Of a stretch of 64,000 bases of DNA, positions 47,814 to 59,152 are shown in pieces. Within the stretch, counting starts at the first letter, position 1; every line of letters begins with the position of its first letter. Where the stretch lies: NCBI GenBank assembly GCA_019915015.1, contig JAHBBC010000020.1, forward strand, positions 744,001-808,000. Reading direction: 5' to 3'. The position numbers and the translations under genes were made by a program. Source of the DNA: Auriscalpium vulgare (taxonomy: Eukaryota; Basidiomycota; Agaricomycetes; Russulales; Auriscalpiaceae). A model generated the notes under the pieces. That model saw nothing but the letters and a program-made list of their open reading frames with translations. It had not been told where the DNA came from and did no database searches.

Positions 47814-49829
47814 CTACACATGTATCACTTCTCTCAACCCGCTCAGGTCCTTCGGGTAGCCGCCCTCAGGCGCAATGAGCACGCTTTCCGGCACCGAGGT
47901 ACGTAGGTCCCGAAATTTTTGCAAGGCTTCGCTCGCACTCGGCCTGCGGAGCGGGTCGGCGTCTGTCAGTTCCTCCAGAAGGCGTTTGTATTGGGGCACG
48001 AGCTCGTCCAGAATGCTGAGGGCATGAGTTCCTTCATATGGCGCACACTGGTCCAAGTGCTGCATACACGAGCATCCAGTCAGCTTTATTCAGTATCGTG
48101 AGGACTGGCAAGCAACTGACCTCCATGAATTGAAGCGAGTCGTGCTCTTGACCCAGAGATTGCAGAGCCACGGCACCGAAGGCGTACACCTGAACGTGTG
48201 TTTCGTCGTGAGTGATCGTTAACGATTTTGCATTAAACATACTTACATCAACAGGGCCCAATTGGTAATCCTCGCCTTCATGGGCTGCGCCTGGAAGTCT
48301 TTCCACGACCTCGGGTGCGACGAAAGTAGCAGTGCCGCAGTATTCATTGGCTACACAGGCCGAGAGCGGCGTGTCTTCCGGAAATTGCTTGGATATTCCG
48401 AAGTCGATTATGCCGATGCGCATGTCGAACGTCGAGAAGAGCGGGACAGGAACAAGGTCGACCTTCATGTGTAAACCCATGTCGTCGTGGTTGCCGACTA
48501 TATTGCCCAATGAAAAATCCTGTCATAGACTACGTCAATCTTTCGGCCTGAGTGCTCACTGGTCGATAGCCTACCCGGTGAAAGATCCTGTTCCCGTGCA
48601 TGAAAGACAGTGCCTTGAGAACAGAGTACGTCAATTAGGTCACACGATACAATTTTATCTCGCACCTCCAGAGTCTGTATTGTCCGAGTGAAATAGTCGT
48701 CCACCTGCCACACGTGAATTTCGAACGGCTTCAGATCCCACCATGGCTCCACAAGAAACGAGCACCCTTCGGCCTCGATGACGTCGATCAATGGAATAGT
48801 GTGATTTGATCCGTGACTTCGCAGCGCAGGAGAATTGAGGAAGCGTAAAATATCGATTTCGGTGCTGTCCTTTTCGATGGCTTTGATGACGACGAGTCTA
48901 TCGCGCCTGTCATAAGCTTGACGCGCGACATTCTTCTGTAAAACTCGTCAGAAACTGCCGCCGCGCAATTGCGGGCGCATACCGTGACCGTCCAGCCTCT
49001 TATGTCATCCTCTTGTGAATGCGACCAGTGAATGAACGTCTCATTCTCATTTGGCTGGAAGGAGTCCTTCGGCGGTGAGAGAGAGAAGGGTCGGAGAGGG
49101 GGCTCTCCACCACTTGGAGGTAACCAAGCAATCAAGACGTCGTAGCCCTGCGACGAAAGAAATGGCAACATGCTCTTCCAGACGGCATCGGCCTCCGCGA
49201 GGTTCCTCATCGCTCTCCATGCGCTGAGAGGAGGCAACAATGGTGATGTCGGTGATTGTACGGAAGAGCATTTGGGCTCGTCGACGGGTTTGATCCGCAG
49301 AGACACTTCGCCACAAACTGTCACCGGATCCTTGAAGCTGGTGAGTCGACGGCGGGTGGCTTTGTTCCTCTTCAATTTGACATCAAAAAAGTGAGGCGTG
49401 TCAGACATACACATGTTAGATGCTTGAAATGATGCCCAGGCAATACGGCTAAGGATGGGATCAAATTCCTCCTCGTCGAACCAACACACAACCGTGACAG
49501 TGGACCATGAATGAGCGGGACTGGAAGATGATCTCCAGTGTGGGTCCGCTTAGAAATTTAAGATCAGTACGCACAGTTTCAGGTGTACATCCCAAGATAA
49601 TTCGAGCTGGAAAGGAGAGGATTCCGTCTTATATTTCGTGTCCCCGTCTACGACAACGGAGACGTACAACGCCCCAGTTGGATTGCTACTATTATTCTCA
49701 CCGAATACAAGGCTGATGCCTGCCATTAAATCAACGGTGTCAGATCAAATATTCCACAAGCGGGTCTGACGTTATGCTACGCAGCAGCTGCGTAGCAATC
49801 TCACCTTCGAGCACTACGAACTCTACCAT
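47814..49829 (-). CDS. C2-like domain plus protein kinase domain, intact copy E
   Basis: Eight exons: 49805-49829, 49575-49719, 48983-49520, 48666-48935, 48575-48613, 48247-48519, 48121-48189 and 47814-48059. They total 1605 bases, or 534 residues. Residues 7 to about 85 resemble a C2-type beta sandwich (GALYVSVVVDGDTKYKTES). Residues 237-530 are a kinase fold: VVIK lysine 254, helix-C Glu262, HRD 338-340 with Asn345 (split by an intron after HR), DFG 378-380 and APE 407-409. The glycine-rich loop is not recognisable. This kinase type, with a NHTIPLIDV segment before the hinge, is expanded in basidiomycetes and poorly studied. The start is the ATG after an in-frame TAA, so the N-terminus is shorter than in copy D. 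Divergent from gene F. Confidence 0.82.
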
Positions 49830-50354
49830 TTATACAGAGTCGGGAGCACACGTCTCGATGATCAGGGTATCTTCCGAGGAGTAGCTGAGTCCAAATGACG
49901 GGGAATCTGGAATGGCGAGGAGGCGTCCCCGGGCTGGAGCTTGGAAGAGCGAGTAAGTTCAAGTTAGCAGCCTGACTGCAGTGGCGAGCGAACACACGGG
50001 CGCTGACACAGCCGCTCACAGCCGCGGCTCAGTCGACTCACGTGGCCCGGGGCGGCTTCCGGCCGTCCTCCGACTCGGACGCCCTACCTTTGTTTCTTTC
50101 TCTACCCTTGCTCTACCACCCCCTGCAGTATTCATGAATCAGCGATATTCCTCATATCTGGCTAGGACAAATCTTGGTTCATTCAGAGGCCAACAATAAT
50201 TCAGTCTAACATGAAATGAAGGTGAACGTTTGGCAAACTTGCTCAGCCTCATGGCATGCACGCGCTCGCCGCACCCCAAACACACGCACCTCAGGAGCAC
50301 CAGTATGTATCGCCTCGTCACTGAAGTGCCGACACTTTCCTTTACGCCTGCATC
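49830..50354. promoter_or_regulatory. divergent promoter region of kinase E and gene F
   Basis: 525 bases between opposed start codons. The first ~120 bases are a decayed version of the N-terminal exon seen in copy D (a TAA interrupts it just before the chosen ATG of E). Confidence 0.5.
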
Positions 50355-50915
50355 ATGTCCGACAAGCAGCATTCCCGCTCGCGGCACTCTAGCATCGTCG
50401 GAAACACAGTTCCCTTCCCAGACGCTGTCCCCAGCCTCACTCGCCAGCTCAGCGATCTCTCCCTCATCGACCTCGGCAGCCTGGGCTACTCATACCCTGC
50501 TGCCTACGCTCGCATCACCCGGGATTCCACAGCCTCTCATCGCCCGAAGATCGCCCGCCGCTCGTCCGCGGGGTCGACGTATTCGCAGCGCACGCAGCGC
50601 GGCGCGCAGCAGCTCAGCCCCGTCGCAGAGGAGAATGAGAGCCGCCGGACCCGATCGCCCACGTCCCCCGCTGCCCCGAGGTACCCGTCGGTGATCACAC
50701 ACATGGATCCTTTCGCGGAAGACATCACGTTCGCAATGATGATGATGATGCCCTCGCCGCGTGTCGAGATGCGCAGGAGTGCAGCGAAGAAGAGCAGAGC
50801 AAAGCAGTCGAAGGCGCAGGCCGCCGCAAAGCGCGCCGCGGGGGTGACGAAGCGGGTCGTTGCATCTGTCGGACGAGCGATTTTCTGTCCCCCTTGGCAG
50901 TGGGCCAGACCCTAG
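50355..50915 (+). CDS. Small basic protein F, function unknown
   Basis: One 561-base exon, 186 residues, starting MSDKQHSRSRHSSIVG. It has three parts: a Ser/Leu-rich segment (LTRQLSDLSLIDLGSLGYSY), an Arg/Ser/Gln-rich middle likely to be disordered, and a C-terminal third with a five-Met run (FAMMMMMPSP). After that comes a Lys/Ala-rich basic helix (KKSRAKQSKAQAAAKRAAG) and the end CPPWQWARP. There is no signal peptide, membrane helix or known domain. The basic helix could bind membranes or nucleic acid. A decayed copy exists at 47.4-47.8 kb beside the other kinase copy, so kinase and F were duplicated together. Confidence 0.7.
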   Translation: MSDKQHSRSRHSSIVGNTVPFPDAVPSLTRQLSDLSLIDLGSLGYSYPAAYARITRDSTASHRPKIARRSSAGSTYSQRTQRGAQQLSPVAEENESRRTRSPTSPAAPRYPSVITHMDPFAEDITFAMMMMMPSPRVEMRRSAAKKSRAKQSKAQAAAKRAAGVTKRVVASVGRAIFCPPWQWARP

Positions 50916-51191
50916 ACCCATTTTCCATGTATCATTATTATGTTACTTTCTGTAAGCCATTCCGCGCTCGTTCCTTCGCCGGTGGATATTGACATACCGC
51001 TCTTCCTAGACGCTCTCCTTACGCGGCCACATCACGCCATATGCTGCCGCCCCATTCTATCTTTCGCCATGTAACAATTACCTTCCTGCTCTGTTTCGTT
51101 GCGCCCTGGTGGTTGAACCTGCGGGCAGGTCTGACCCATCGAATTACTGCACTAGAACTTCGAAGTATAAAGGACATTATATAAAGCAATT

Positions 51192-54100
51192 CTACCGTGG
51201 CAGTACTAGCACAGGGCCGATTGGACCCACAGCTCCCGCACCATCTGCCAACTCCTCACCGCCCGTCTTACTCCTCCCCTGTAGCTTCTCTCTCCGCACA
51301 TCAATGATCGCGATCTCCATGTCCTCCTCGTCCGCCAGGGCCGGGGAGCCATCTGCAGCGACCGGCGCTGGCGCCACCCTGCGCTTGTCGAGCACGCGGA
51401 TGCGGGGGATCCGCACGAACCCGCACTCGACGGGCACGAGCGTCCACACCAGCTGCGCCTCCGCGCCGGGCAGCAGCGTCGGCACGCGCCCACTGCGCAG
51501 GCCCGCGACGAGGAAGGCGTCGTTGCCGTCGGGCTCGAGCAGCACGCTCAGGGTCGCCGTGCGCGTTGGGTGGTGGTTGCGGACGGTGAGCGTGGCGTGC
51601 ATCGGGACGTGCAGCTTTGCGGAGGCGGGGAGGGAGAGGAGCGCAACGAGCGTGTGTCGCGGGGGCTGGAGCAATGGCAATGGGAAGCGTGTGGTGCTCA
51701 GCGGTCCGTGATCACCATTTGCGAGGATCCTGAAAGACTTCGGTTGTCGGTTTTGTGAGCATAAGAATGAGAGTGGGTCGTACCTCCGCCATGTAAGCTC
51801 GTACTCGCCAGGCCCTGCAATGGCGTCGTCGTTCTCAGCATCGTCTTCTGTGGAGATACTTACCCTGCACACCGCCGCGAACTCGTCACCAGAAAGCCAT
51901 TCTTCAACGACGCATCAATTGAGTGCACCGAGAAGTACGTGCAATGTGTCACACACCTGATGCAACCTCGTCCTCGTCTTCATCTAATGAGCAATCGATG
52001 ACCTTTGCATGAGGCCCGTTCTTCAAGCCCAAATCAGCAGTGGCGTGATACTCATCGCCAAACCCACGCACCTTCCTCACAAGGCGCACCTTCTCCACGC
52101 TCAAGCCCCACGGGCCCGCACACTCGAACTTCACCTTTATGACCGCCTCCCCGCCCTGGCCATCGTCCCAGTACTCGCTATCATACGTTCGCAAATCGGT
52201 CAACCCAGGCAAAGGGTTTTTGGTATGAACATAGTTCACGTCGTACACGGCCTTGATGGCGCCAACTGTCGGGATCGCGAGCGTGCGGAGCAACTCGCTG
52301 GTGTCGGCAAGGTGTGATGATGGGCTTGATGGAGAGGTCGGCTCGTCGGAGACCCCGTCGGATGGCGCGTGCGACTGAATTGAGATGTCGAGGATGCGGT
52401 CGCCAGGAGCGCCGGTGTTGCGCAGGTAGAGGGTTTTAACGGCGGTTACACCCGGGGCGACTGTGCCTAGAGAAACGCCTTTGATGAGGCTTGAGGATCG
52501 CTCGTCATCTATTCGTATATCGTTGACTGTCGAGCAGCAAGGTCAAACTATACTCGAGGAAACACGGGGCGATACATACTGGCTTCGTCGATTTCCGTGG
52601 GCTGAAGTAAGACGTCGAGGTCGAGGTCGAGCTGACGATCATCGGAGTTCGTGATAGCAATGTTGATGGGATATTCCTCGTCAAGATATGCTGGCCCTTG
52701 GTGGGATACGTCGACGTGCAACTGGTGAGGCCGATGGCCAACGCTGGGCGCAAGTCAACATCAGCAAGGTGATTTCGACAACCTATCATCAAACTCACGC
52801 CACTTCCGAGTAACTGGTGCGATGAAGAGGGATGAACCGCACGGGGTCAACCGAAGTAAGCCACCTAGGCGCTGCGATATCGCCCTCTCGTTGCGCGGAT
52901 GGAATCACAGGAATTTCAATGGTCCAGTTCCCTTCTTTCAAGGTCAGCGCACCGCGCACGACCTGGACATGAGATGAGGACACGACCAAGCAGGAGGAAG
53001 CACAGACGTACGCTCAGCGTTGTCGGCATAGCAGACGAGAGCGTCCCCGTGAAGATGATCATCGCGCCCTTCTCCCAGCGCAGGTTCGCGCTGGCTTCCC
53101 CACCACCCGGTGCGATCTCCCCGAGATCAACCTTCTGCGTGGTCCCGGCCGATGAGGGGGGTTCAGTAGAGTGACGAATGATGACCGGCTGCTCGGTTGT
53201 AGAAAAGTACAATGCGAGTGAGGCGAAGGACAGCGCTGATAGCTCGACGGAGCGCGGGGCGGTGAGGGTGACTTGGAAGGCGACACGCTCGTTGACGGAA
53301 GCTTCAGACTTCCAGAAAACGATAGATGAGTCAACTATGAAACGCGGAACACATGAATGCATGTACAGGAGAGCGATGGGGCTAAGCTTACATATGGGTT
53401 CAGATTCTGATAGGTCAACCATGAGCGGCTCGTCGGGCTTCGATGGGACCGTGCTCTGATAGTGACCGTGAGCAACATATCGGGAGAAGGCCAGTCAATA
53501 CGGCGCATACCTTCAGAACAGCGAGCAGATCCTCCTGCATCGCGCCATCGTCGTCTGCATCATCAGTGGATCCTGCTCAGCGCAACATGCTCAACATCAT
53601 GACTATCACTCTGGCGGCGTAAAAGCGCACCATGGCCTAGCATCTCCACTAACAACCGCACGCTCAGCTCAACGTCTCCGAGCTGCTGAGCGCATGCATA
53701 CCATGTCGCCAGAAGCGGCTTCAGCATGACACCCCACTTCTCGCGACGATATGTGCGTGCTATTCGCTCGAAGAAACTGTAAGAAGGCGCATATTAAGAT
53801 CTGCACTGCGTCATAGAACAAGGGCAACGCACCGCACAGCCATATCAAACTTCCCGGACGCGTAGTACGTCTGGGCTATCCGGTACGCAATGCGCAGCGT
53901 CAGACGGCCCTGGCCCTGGCCATTCGAGACGACACTGTGCGTCTTGAATAGCTCATATGACTTCGTGTATAGCTGGCAGAAACGTGTCATTCTCCATCCC
54001 AACACTGAAAGAAATCACACTGACTTCGAGTACAATCGCGAGGTGGTCGACCTTCTTCTCATTCCCGAAACCTGGTGGCACGGGAATGTTCTTCAGGTCG

Positions 54101-55964
54101 ATCTTAGACAGGCTCAGTGAGAGGCTTGCCTTGAGGATGAAAAGTCGTACCACTTCGAGCATCCCAAGGAATCGCTCGCGCCGCTTCTCGGTAGCCCCCG
54201 CAGCCATGTAGTAGTAGAAGCCCGGATGCTGCAGCGCGCTCGCGGGATTTAACCCGAGAACGCGCATCGCATCCAGCTCCGACAGCCCTGTCGGCAGCGT
54301 TGCGGACGCGGCTAGGTCAGGCGCACGCGCTGGCGCATGGACGGGTAGCTTGAGCGTCGAGCGCGTTCCCTGTTCGAGGAGTTCTCCAAACACGCGGTAC
54401 CTAGTGGCTTTGTATTCAGCACTTCGATGACGTATCTGAATGGGAAAACCCACTGCCGAGCGATCCAAGACCAGTACTCGAAGGTCTCGTCGCCGATACC
54501 CCAACCTCTTGAAAAGTCGCTGAAGCGCCGGATATGGATCGTGTGTTGCGAGAGAGCGAGAGAATGCTCGTTATTGTACAGGTACAGCTTGCAGATCTGT
54601 GCGGATTCAGTCATAGTCTACGGTGCTGCTAAGATAAAGCGAGGGACCTTTATATTGATACAATCTGCGAGAACCTTTGCCTCGGCCCATCGCTTTGTGC
54701 GTGGTGGAAGGATGGCCGTGGAGCCGAACATGACGAGCAACGTCGAATACGCGTCTTGGTAGTGCCTGCAAGCCGGCTCGATGAGGGACTCGCGCACATC
54801 ACAATGCGCGGACCCACTGACTTGAGTGCAACTTCATCTTCGCCCCGAAACTCCGCAAAGCAAGCCATTTTGTACTCGTAGCGTACGGTCCACCCCTCTG
54901 GCCGAAGCGGACGGGCGATGCTGCTCGACCCCAACGGAGAGATCGGGCCCATGTACGCGGAGGTAGCCTGGGCGTGGCGATTGCGCTTCCGGCGCACACG
55001 CTTCGAGTGGGATGTGTAGTATTCAACCGCAGGCTCATAGAGGGCCTGCTGGAGACTTTTATGCCATCAGCGCATCGCACGCTGATGTGGGGTCCCGACG
55101 CACCTCTTCACGAACTCGGACAGTTCAGACGGGCTGACTGGGCTGAGGACAAAGAGAGCAGCGCGGTAGTCGAGACCGCTCTGCCTCCGTATGAAGGTCA
55201 GGCGCGTGTCCAGCGCAGGGTCGTCTGGGGAAATGTCAATCCATGCCTGGCCTCGATACAATGAGGCACACGCACCCAACATCTTCCTGCTCGCAATCAG
55301 CACCACCGTCAGCTTGATCCCGCGCTCGTTTGTCGCCTTCTTGCGCAGCGCAATCTCGGCAGACATCTCTGCGTCCTTGCGCCGTTCCTCATTCTCGCGG
55401 TCCGGATGTGGCGGGTCGAGGGGAGACCGAGGGAGCAGATGGGGCGGGGCCTCGAACAGGCGGATGAAGAGCACAAACACGGATGGGAGTAGAGCAGTAT
55501 GCTTGCGGACCCATATAGGCGCAATGAGCCCGTCTGGGTAGAGAGGCGAGGTCGGTGTCAGTGGGGAGAGCGGGGAATGGGGTGAGGCGGCAGCCTGGGG
55601 CTGGTCACTCGGGGGCGGAACCTTGCGCGGTGGGAAGCGCACCTCCTGCGAGAGCGAGTCCCGTTGTCCGTCATTCTCGCGCACCGCAGAGTGGATGAAC
55701 GCGCACTTTGTCTACCAGGACTACCTGGAAGGTCTTCGCCTTGTCGGGCTGCCATATCGCGGGCTTGCGCTGCGCCGCGAGTACTTCACGCAGGCGTTGT
55801 GTGAGGACGAGAAAGTGGTCTTGAGCGACGCGCAAGGGAGTTGAAGATGGAGTCGAGGGCGTTGGGGCTACGGGTGTGCCAGGGACAGCGTCGGGGGCGT
55901 CCAGGCCAGCGACGAACATGACTGGGGCGAGCTGCGCGAGCAGCTCTGGAGGATACGAATTCAT
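51192..55964 (-). CDS. TRAPPC11: TRAPP complex subunit 11 (Foie-gras / Gryzun domains)
   Basis: A long multi-exon gene, start MNSYPPELLAQLAPVMFVAG at 55964 and stop at 51192. Exons 1-3 are 55707-55964, 55276-55645 and 55104-55224, and join cleanly in frame. Further exons follow to the end but I did not fix every border. The Foie-gras domain is clear: SLQQALYEPAVEYYTSHS, KHYQDAYSTLLVMFGSTA, ICKLYLYNNEHSLALSQH and FEYWSWIARQYRVFGELL. The C-terminal half carries the beta-rich Gryzun part, ending after HVPMHATLTVRNHHPTRT. TRAPPC11 belongs to the TRAPP tethering complex that activates Rab GTPases in ER-Golgi traffic and autophagy. It is convergent with gene F. I saw no lesion, but exon borders between 52 and 54 kb need confirming. 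Confidence 0.87.
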
Positions 55965-56635
55965 TTTGCGTCAGAAATAACTCGAAGAGCGACTATTGCA
56001 TGGGAGTAAGAGCCAGAGGAGGACGTCGCGCCGTGAGCTCGTCTGTACGGTACCGCGCGCGCCAACGACGACGCGCCGCTCAGTTTCACTGTCTACGACA
56101 GCTACCACCATCCCAGACTTTCTTTCGTCTTCAAGCCCATCCAACTGAGCCCTCACCCGTCGTATGGCTGGCTTTAGAGTTCGACAGTCGGGAGTCTGGC
56201 TGCTGCGAGCTGGACTCTCTAGATCTGGCGCATTGGCCAATCGCCAGGATAGTTGCCGCTGCATCTCCCGTTCTCTCTCGCACTCAGGATCAGCACTCTG
56301 AGTCCCATCACGATTCACGTTCGCTGTTCGGTATGCTCCTGCAGGCTGATCTAGCCTTATGTCTCTGTCACAGGAAAGGCCGACTCGGCATCATCCAGAG
56401 GTCCAGCAGACGCTCATCGAACAACATCACCTGCCAACGTTGGCTCCGATATGTCTGCCCTATATGTCGAGTCACCAACCTTGGGCGGCCTGGAGCGAGT
56501 CTTGGGACTGTCTTGGGGCGCAAATGGCGCACGACTCGATCGCATTCGCACCGGCTGGCTCCGCCTCTCCCTCCTCTGGACAAGCTCTTCCTATCTGCAA
56601 CGGAGCCCTTGACGTCAGAGATTGGATTGGATAGG
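55965..56635. other. intergenic, divergent promoters of TRAPPC11 and metallothionein
   Basis: No gene recognised. Several frames overlap on both strands without motifs. Confidence 0.5.
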
Positions 56636-56643
56636 TATAAGTA
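56636..56643 (+). promoter_or_regulatory. TATA box of the metallothionein gene
   Basis: TATAAGTA lies 84 bases before the ATG at 56720. Confidence 0.6.
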
Positions 56644-56719
56644 CCCGCCGTTGGAGGTCGGATCCTCCAGCCTCGCTTTCATCCAACCACCACCATCGTT
56701 TCCCCCTCAGAAACTCAGA

Positions 56720-57015
56720 ATGGCTTGCTCTTGCAATCAGACCTGCTCGTGCGTCTACCGTCGCTATCCCAGTCCTCTGATCTTGTGTCCTGACTCGCTC
56801 CAGGTCGTGCGGCCCCGCTAGCAACAACAGCTGCAGCTGCCGTGCCGGCGAATGCAAGTGCGATAGCTGCGTGAATAAGTCCCACTCTTCGTCGGTACGT
56901 ATCACGTATCTTCCTAATCTTCTATGTATTTGACCCATCCATCCTGTAGTGCGATTGCAAAGGCACTAGTACCGGATGCACCTGCGCTTCTAGCGCAAAG
57001 GCTTGCCAATGCTGA
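56720..57015 (+). CDS. Metallothionein, 61 residues
   Basis: Three short exons: 56720-56748, 56804-56894 and 56950-57015, 186 bases. Both introns are 55 bases. The spliced protein begins MACSCNQTCSSCGPASNNSC and continues with CRAGECKCDSC, CDCKGTSTGCTC and ends ACQC. It holds 15 cysteines, mostly as C-x-C and C-x-x-C, with no aromatic residue and one His (His36). These proteins chelate copper, zinc or cadmium in the cytosol and are normally induced by metal or oxidative stress. The cysteine clusters fall into two blocks separated by a Ser-rich linker (HSSS), suggesting two metal clusters. I see no unambiguous metal-response element. Intact. Confidence 0.9.
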
Positions 57016-57814
57016 ACGCAAGAGCCGGTTGTACGATTAGCTGCGACGTCTTAGCTATAACTTCTTGAATATCATCGTGCGCTTCATATGGTTAATGACG
57101 GCGCCCTTACTATCTCCATGCGTATGTATACTTTGTTCATTCTGCGATGCGCTCAGTAATCCCTGCAAGCCTGCGAGTACATACAGGGGTACGAATATCT
57201 GAGCACCTGAGAGCGACATTCCCGACCCCCTGACGGCTACTCGTATAAACATTACATCCCTCTAGAGCACAAGGTTCTCCTTGGTTGATGTCTGCCTGGT
57301 TGTCACGGCTTACGAGGGAGAACCATAGTGGTGATATTGTGCTAGCACTGGCAGCACTTGCCACACAGGACGTCCTTAGACGGGAATTTGGTTGATATCT
57401 GGGTTGTCAGGGTATTAAATTTCTTCAACCAATTTCTCACGACAAAAAGTTGAATTTCTCGGTAATACAGGTTAATATTAAACCTCTCTCCGCTAGAAAT
57501 GACATTAATATTTGCTTAACCTCTATTACAAGAAATGCCGTCGCTCCGCTCCGAGCTCTCGCGACCAAACATGTACAACGCCAAGCCTACAATCTGGTTA
57601 ATATACGGGTAATATACGGGTAATCAGCTAGAAATCCAAAATTTGGTTGCGATAAATAATTGGCTGACGTAGACCTCCTCGAACACTGCGCAAATTACAA
57701 GATTTCTGGAATAACCCCCGCAGCTTTGCATATGAACTGATGAGACGTCATTCCAGATCAAGTTTTCTCTCAGCATAACTCATGCACTACGCATATGATT
57801 GCTTCGATGCTACT
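57016..57814. other. A+T-rich intergenic stretch with short direct repeats
   Basis: From about 57390 to 57660 the DNA is rich in TTAAT-type words. Around 57598-57625 the word taatatacggg occurs twice in tandem, followed by taat. A near-palindrome (gttaatattaaac) is near 57467. No open frame or transposase is present. It may be a short degenerate element, with no proof. Confidence 0.4.
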
Positions 57815-59089
57815 CTACAGAGGGCTCAGTCCGGGAGTATCGGCAATCCTGTAGGTGATCTTCTGCGCGCTGACCTTAAGACAACGATCGATCAACATAC
57901 GCAGCGACGCTAAATGATAGTACACACCTTTCCGCTCGTCATGTAGTCAAACCCTTCCTGCACGCTCGCTAGGCCCTTCGGCAAGATCAGCTTGGGCATC
58001 GGCTTCACCTTGCCTAAGGCCAAAATCTCTGCCAAGAGCTTGATGACCTTCTCGCTGTGCTCGCGGTATTCCGGCGTTGCCTTGAAGGGTCTCGGTGTCT
58101 CGAAGTCCTAACATCGACTCGATGGTCAGGGAAGGTGTTCGGCACCTGATTTGACTGGACATACCTCGCCAAGAAGGTCATATGCGAGGGTGAACTTGAC
58201 AGTCACGTTCTCTTGCGGACTCGGATAGATCAGGATCTGGCCGATGTGCCCACCCTCTTCTCCGAAAGCCTCCGCAATGATGGTCCCGGATCCAGCCTCG
58301 GATATGGTGTCAACAGCGTGCTTCAGCTTGCCCCCGGTCGCTGCCTTGATCTTCTGCGACACCTGCGGATCCTTGTAATCGAAAAACTCATCTGCCCCGT
58401 ACTCTTTGAGCAGTTCGAAGTTGTGGGGGGAAGCGGTCACGAGGACACGCAGGCCTGAGAGCTTCGCGAACTGAACGGTGTAGAATCCGACGGCCGACGA
58501 GCCGCCATACACTAGAATGGGGACGGGCGTCGTCGTGGGCGCAAGAGGCGTGGGCAGGTCCTTGTGCGCTTCCCAGAGGGTCTGTATGGCCGTGAGCGCC
58601 GGTACGCCGATCTGCGCTGCGTCCTCGAAGGACCAGCCCGCCGGGATGGGGATGACTCCCAACTTTGCGCTTCCGACGAGATATTCGGAGAACGCGCCAG
58701 TTGGCCCATCGTCTGTTCGGGATGGTCAAGGGTCGGAAGACGTCACTAGCAGACAGCTCGGACTTACTACCCTTGACGAAACCACACACACGCTCCCCGA
58801 CGTAGCGCAGCCCCACGGGAACATCTGGTCCGATCTCTTCAACTACTCCTGCGTAGTCGAGACCTAGTACTGCGCCCGTGGCTTGCACGCCTGCGGCAGT
58901 TTTCCCTGCTCAATGTAAGTATGCGGTCGCTTATGGAGCAAGTCACTCACAGTCTGCAGGATTCTGCGCCGCTGCGATGACCTTGACGAGAATCTGACCC
59001 GGTCCTACCTTAGGTACATTGACTTCAGCCAGTACAGCGGTGCCGTTCTCGCCTACAACCGCAGCCTTCTGTCTGAGGGGCGGCGCCAT
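57815..59089 (-). CDS. MDR enoyl reductase / quinone-oxidoreductase-like, copy 2
   Basis: Five exons: 58951-59089, 58768-58905, 58165-58712, 57928-58107 and 57815-57874, 1065 bases, 354 residues. Exon lengths are identical to copy 1 except the last, three bases longer, and all introns are in the same positions. Starts MAPPLRQKAAVVGENGTA. NADPH motif LVYGGSSAVGFYTVQFAK, end YRIADTPGLSPL. Differences to copy 1 are scattered and mostly conservative (for example NDGPTGAFSEY instead of GVGPTGAFSEY). Zinc ligands are absent here too. It is inverted with respect to copy 1, 14 kb away, with the kinase and TRAPPC11 genes between. Both copies are open, so both may be active. Confidence 0.92.
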
Positions 59090-59144
59090 GCAATCTAGAC
59101 GGTGACCGTGGGTCGTTGCATCCTTCGGAAACCATCGTGCTGGC

Positions 59145-59152
59145 TTATAAGC
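59145..59152 (-). promoter_or_regulatory. TATA-like element of MDR reductase copy 2
   Basis: CTTATAAG starts 56 bases upstream of the ATG at 59089 on the minus strand, matching the element before copy 1. Confidence 0.5.

Noticed and set aside
57390..57660. small non-autonomous transposon
   Set aside because: A+T-rich with short repeats, but I found no matching terminal inverted repeats or target-site duplication.
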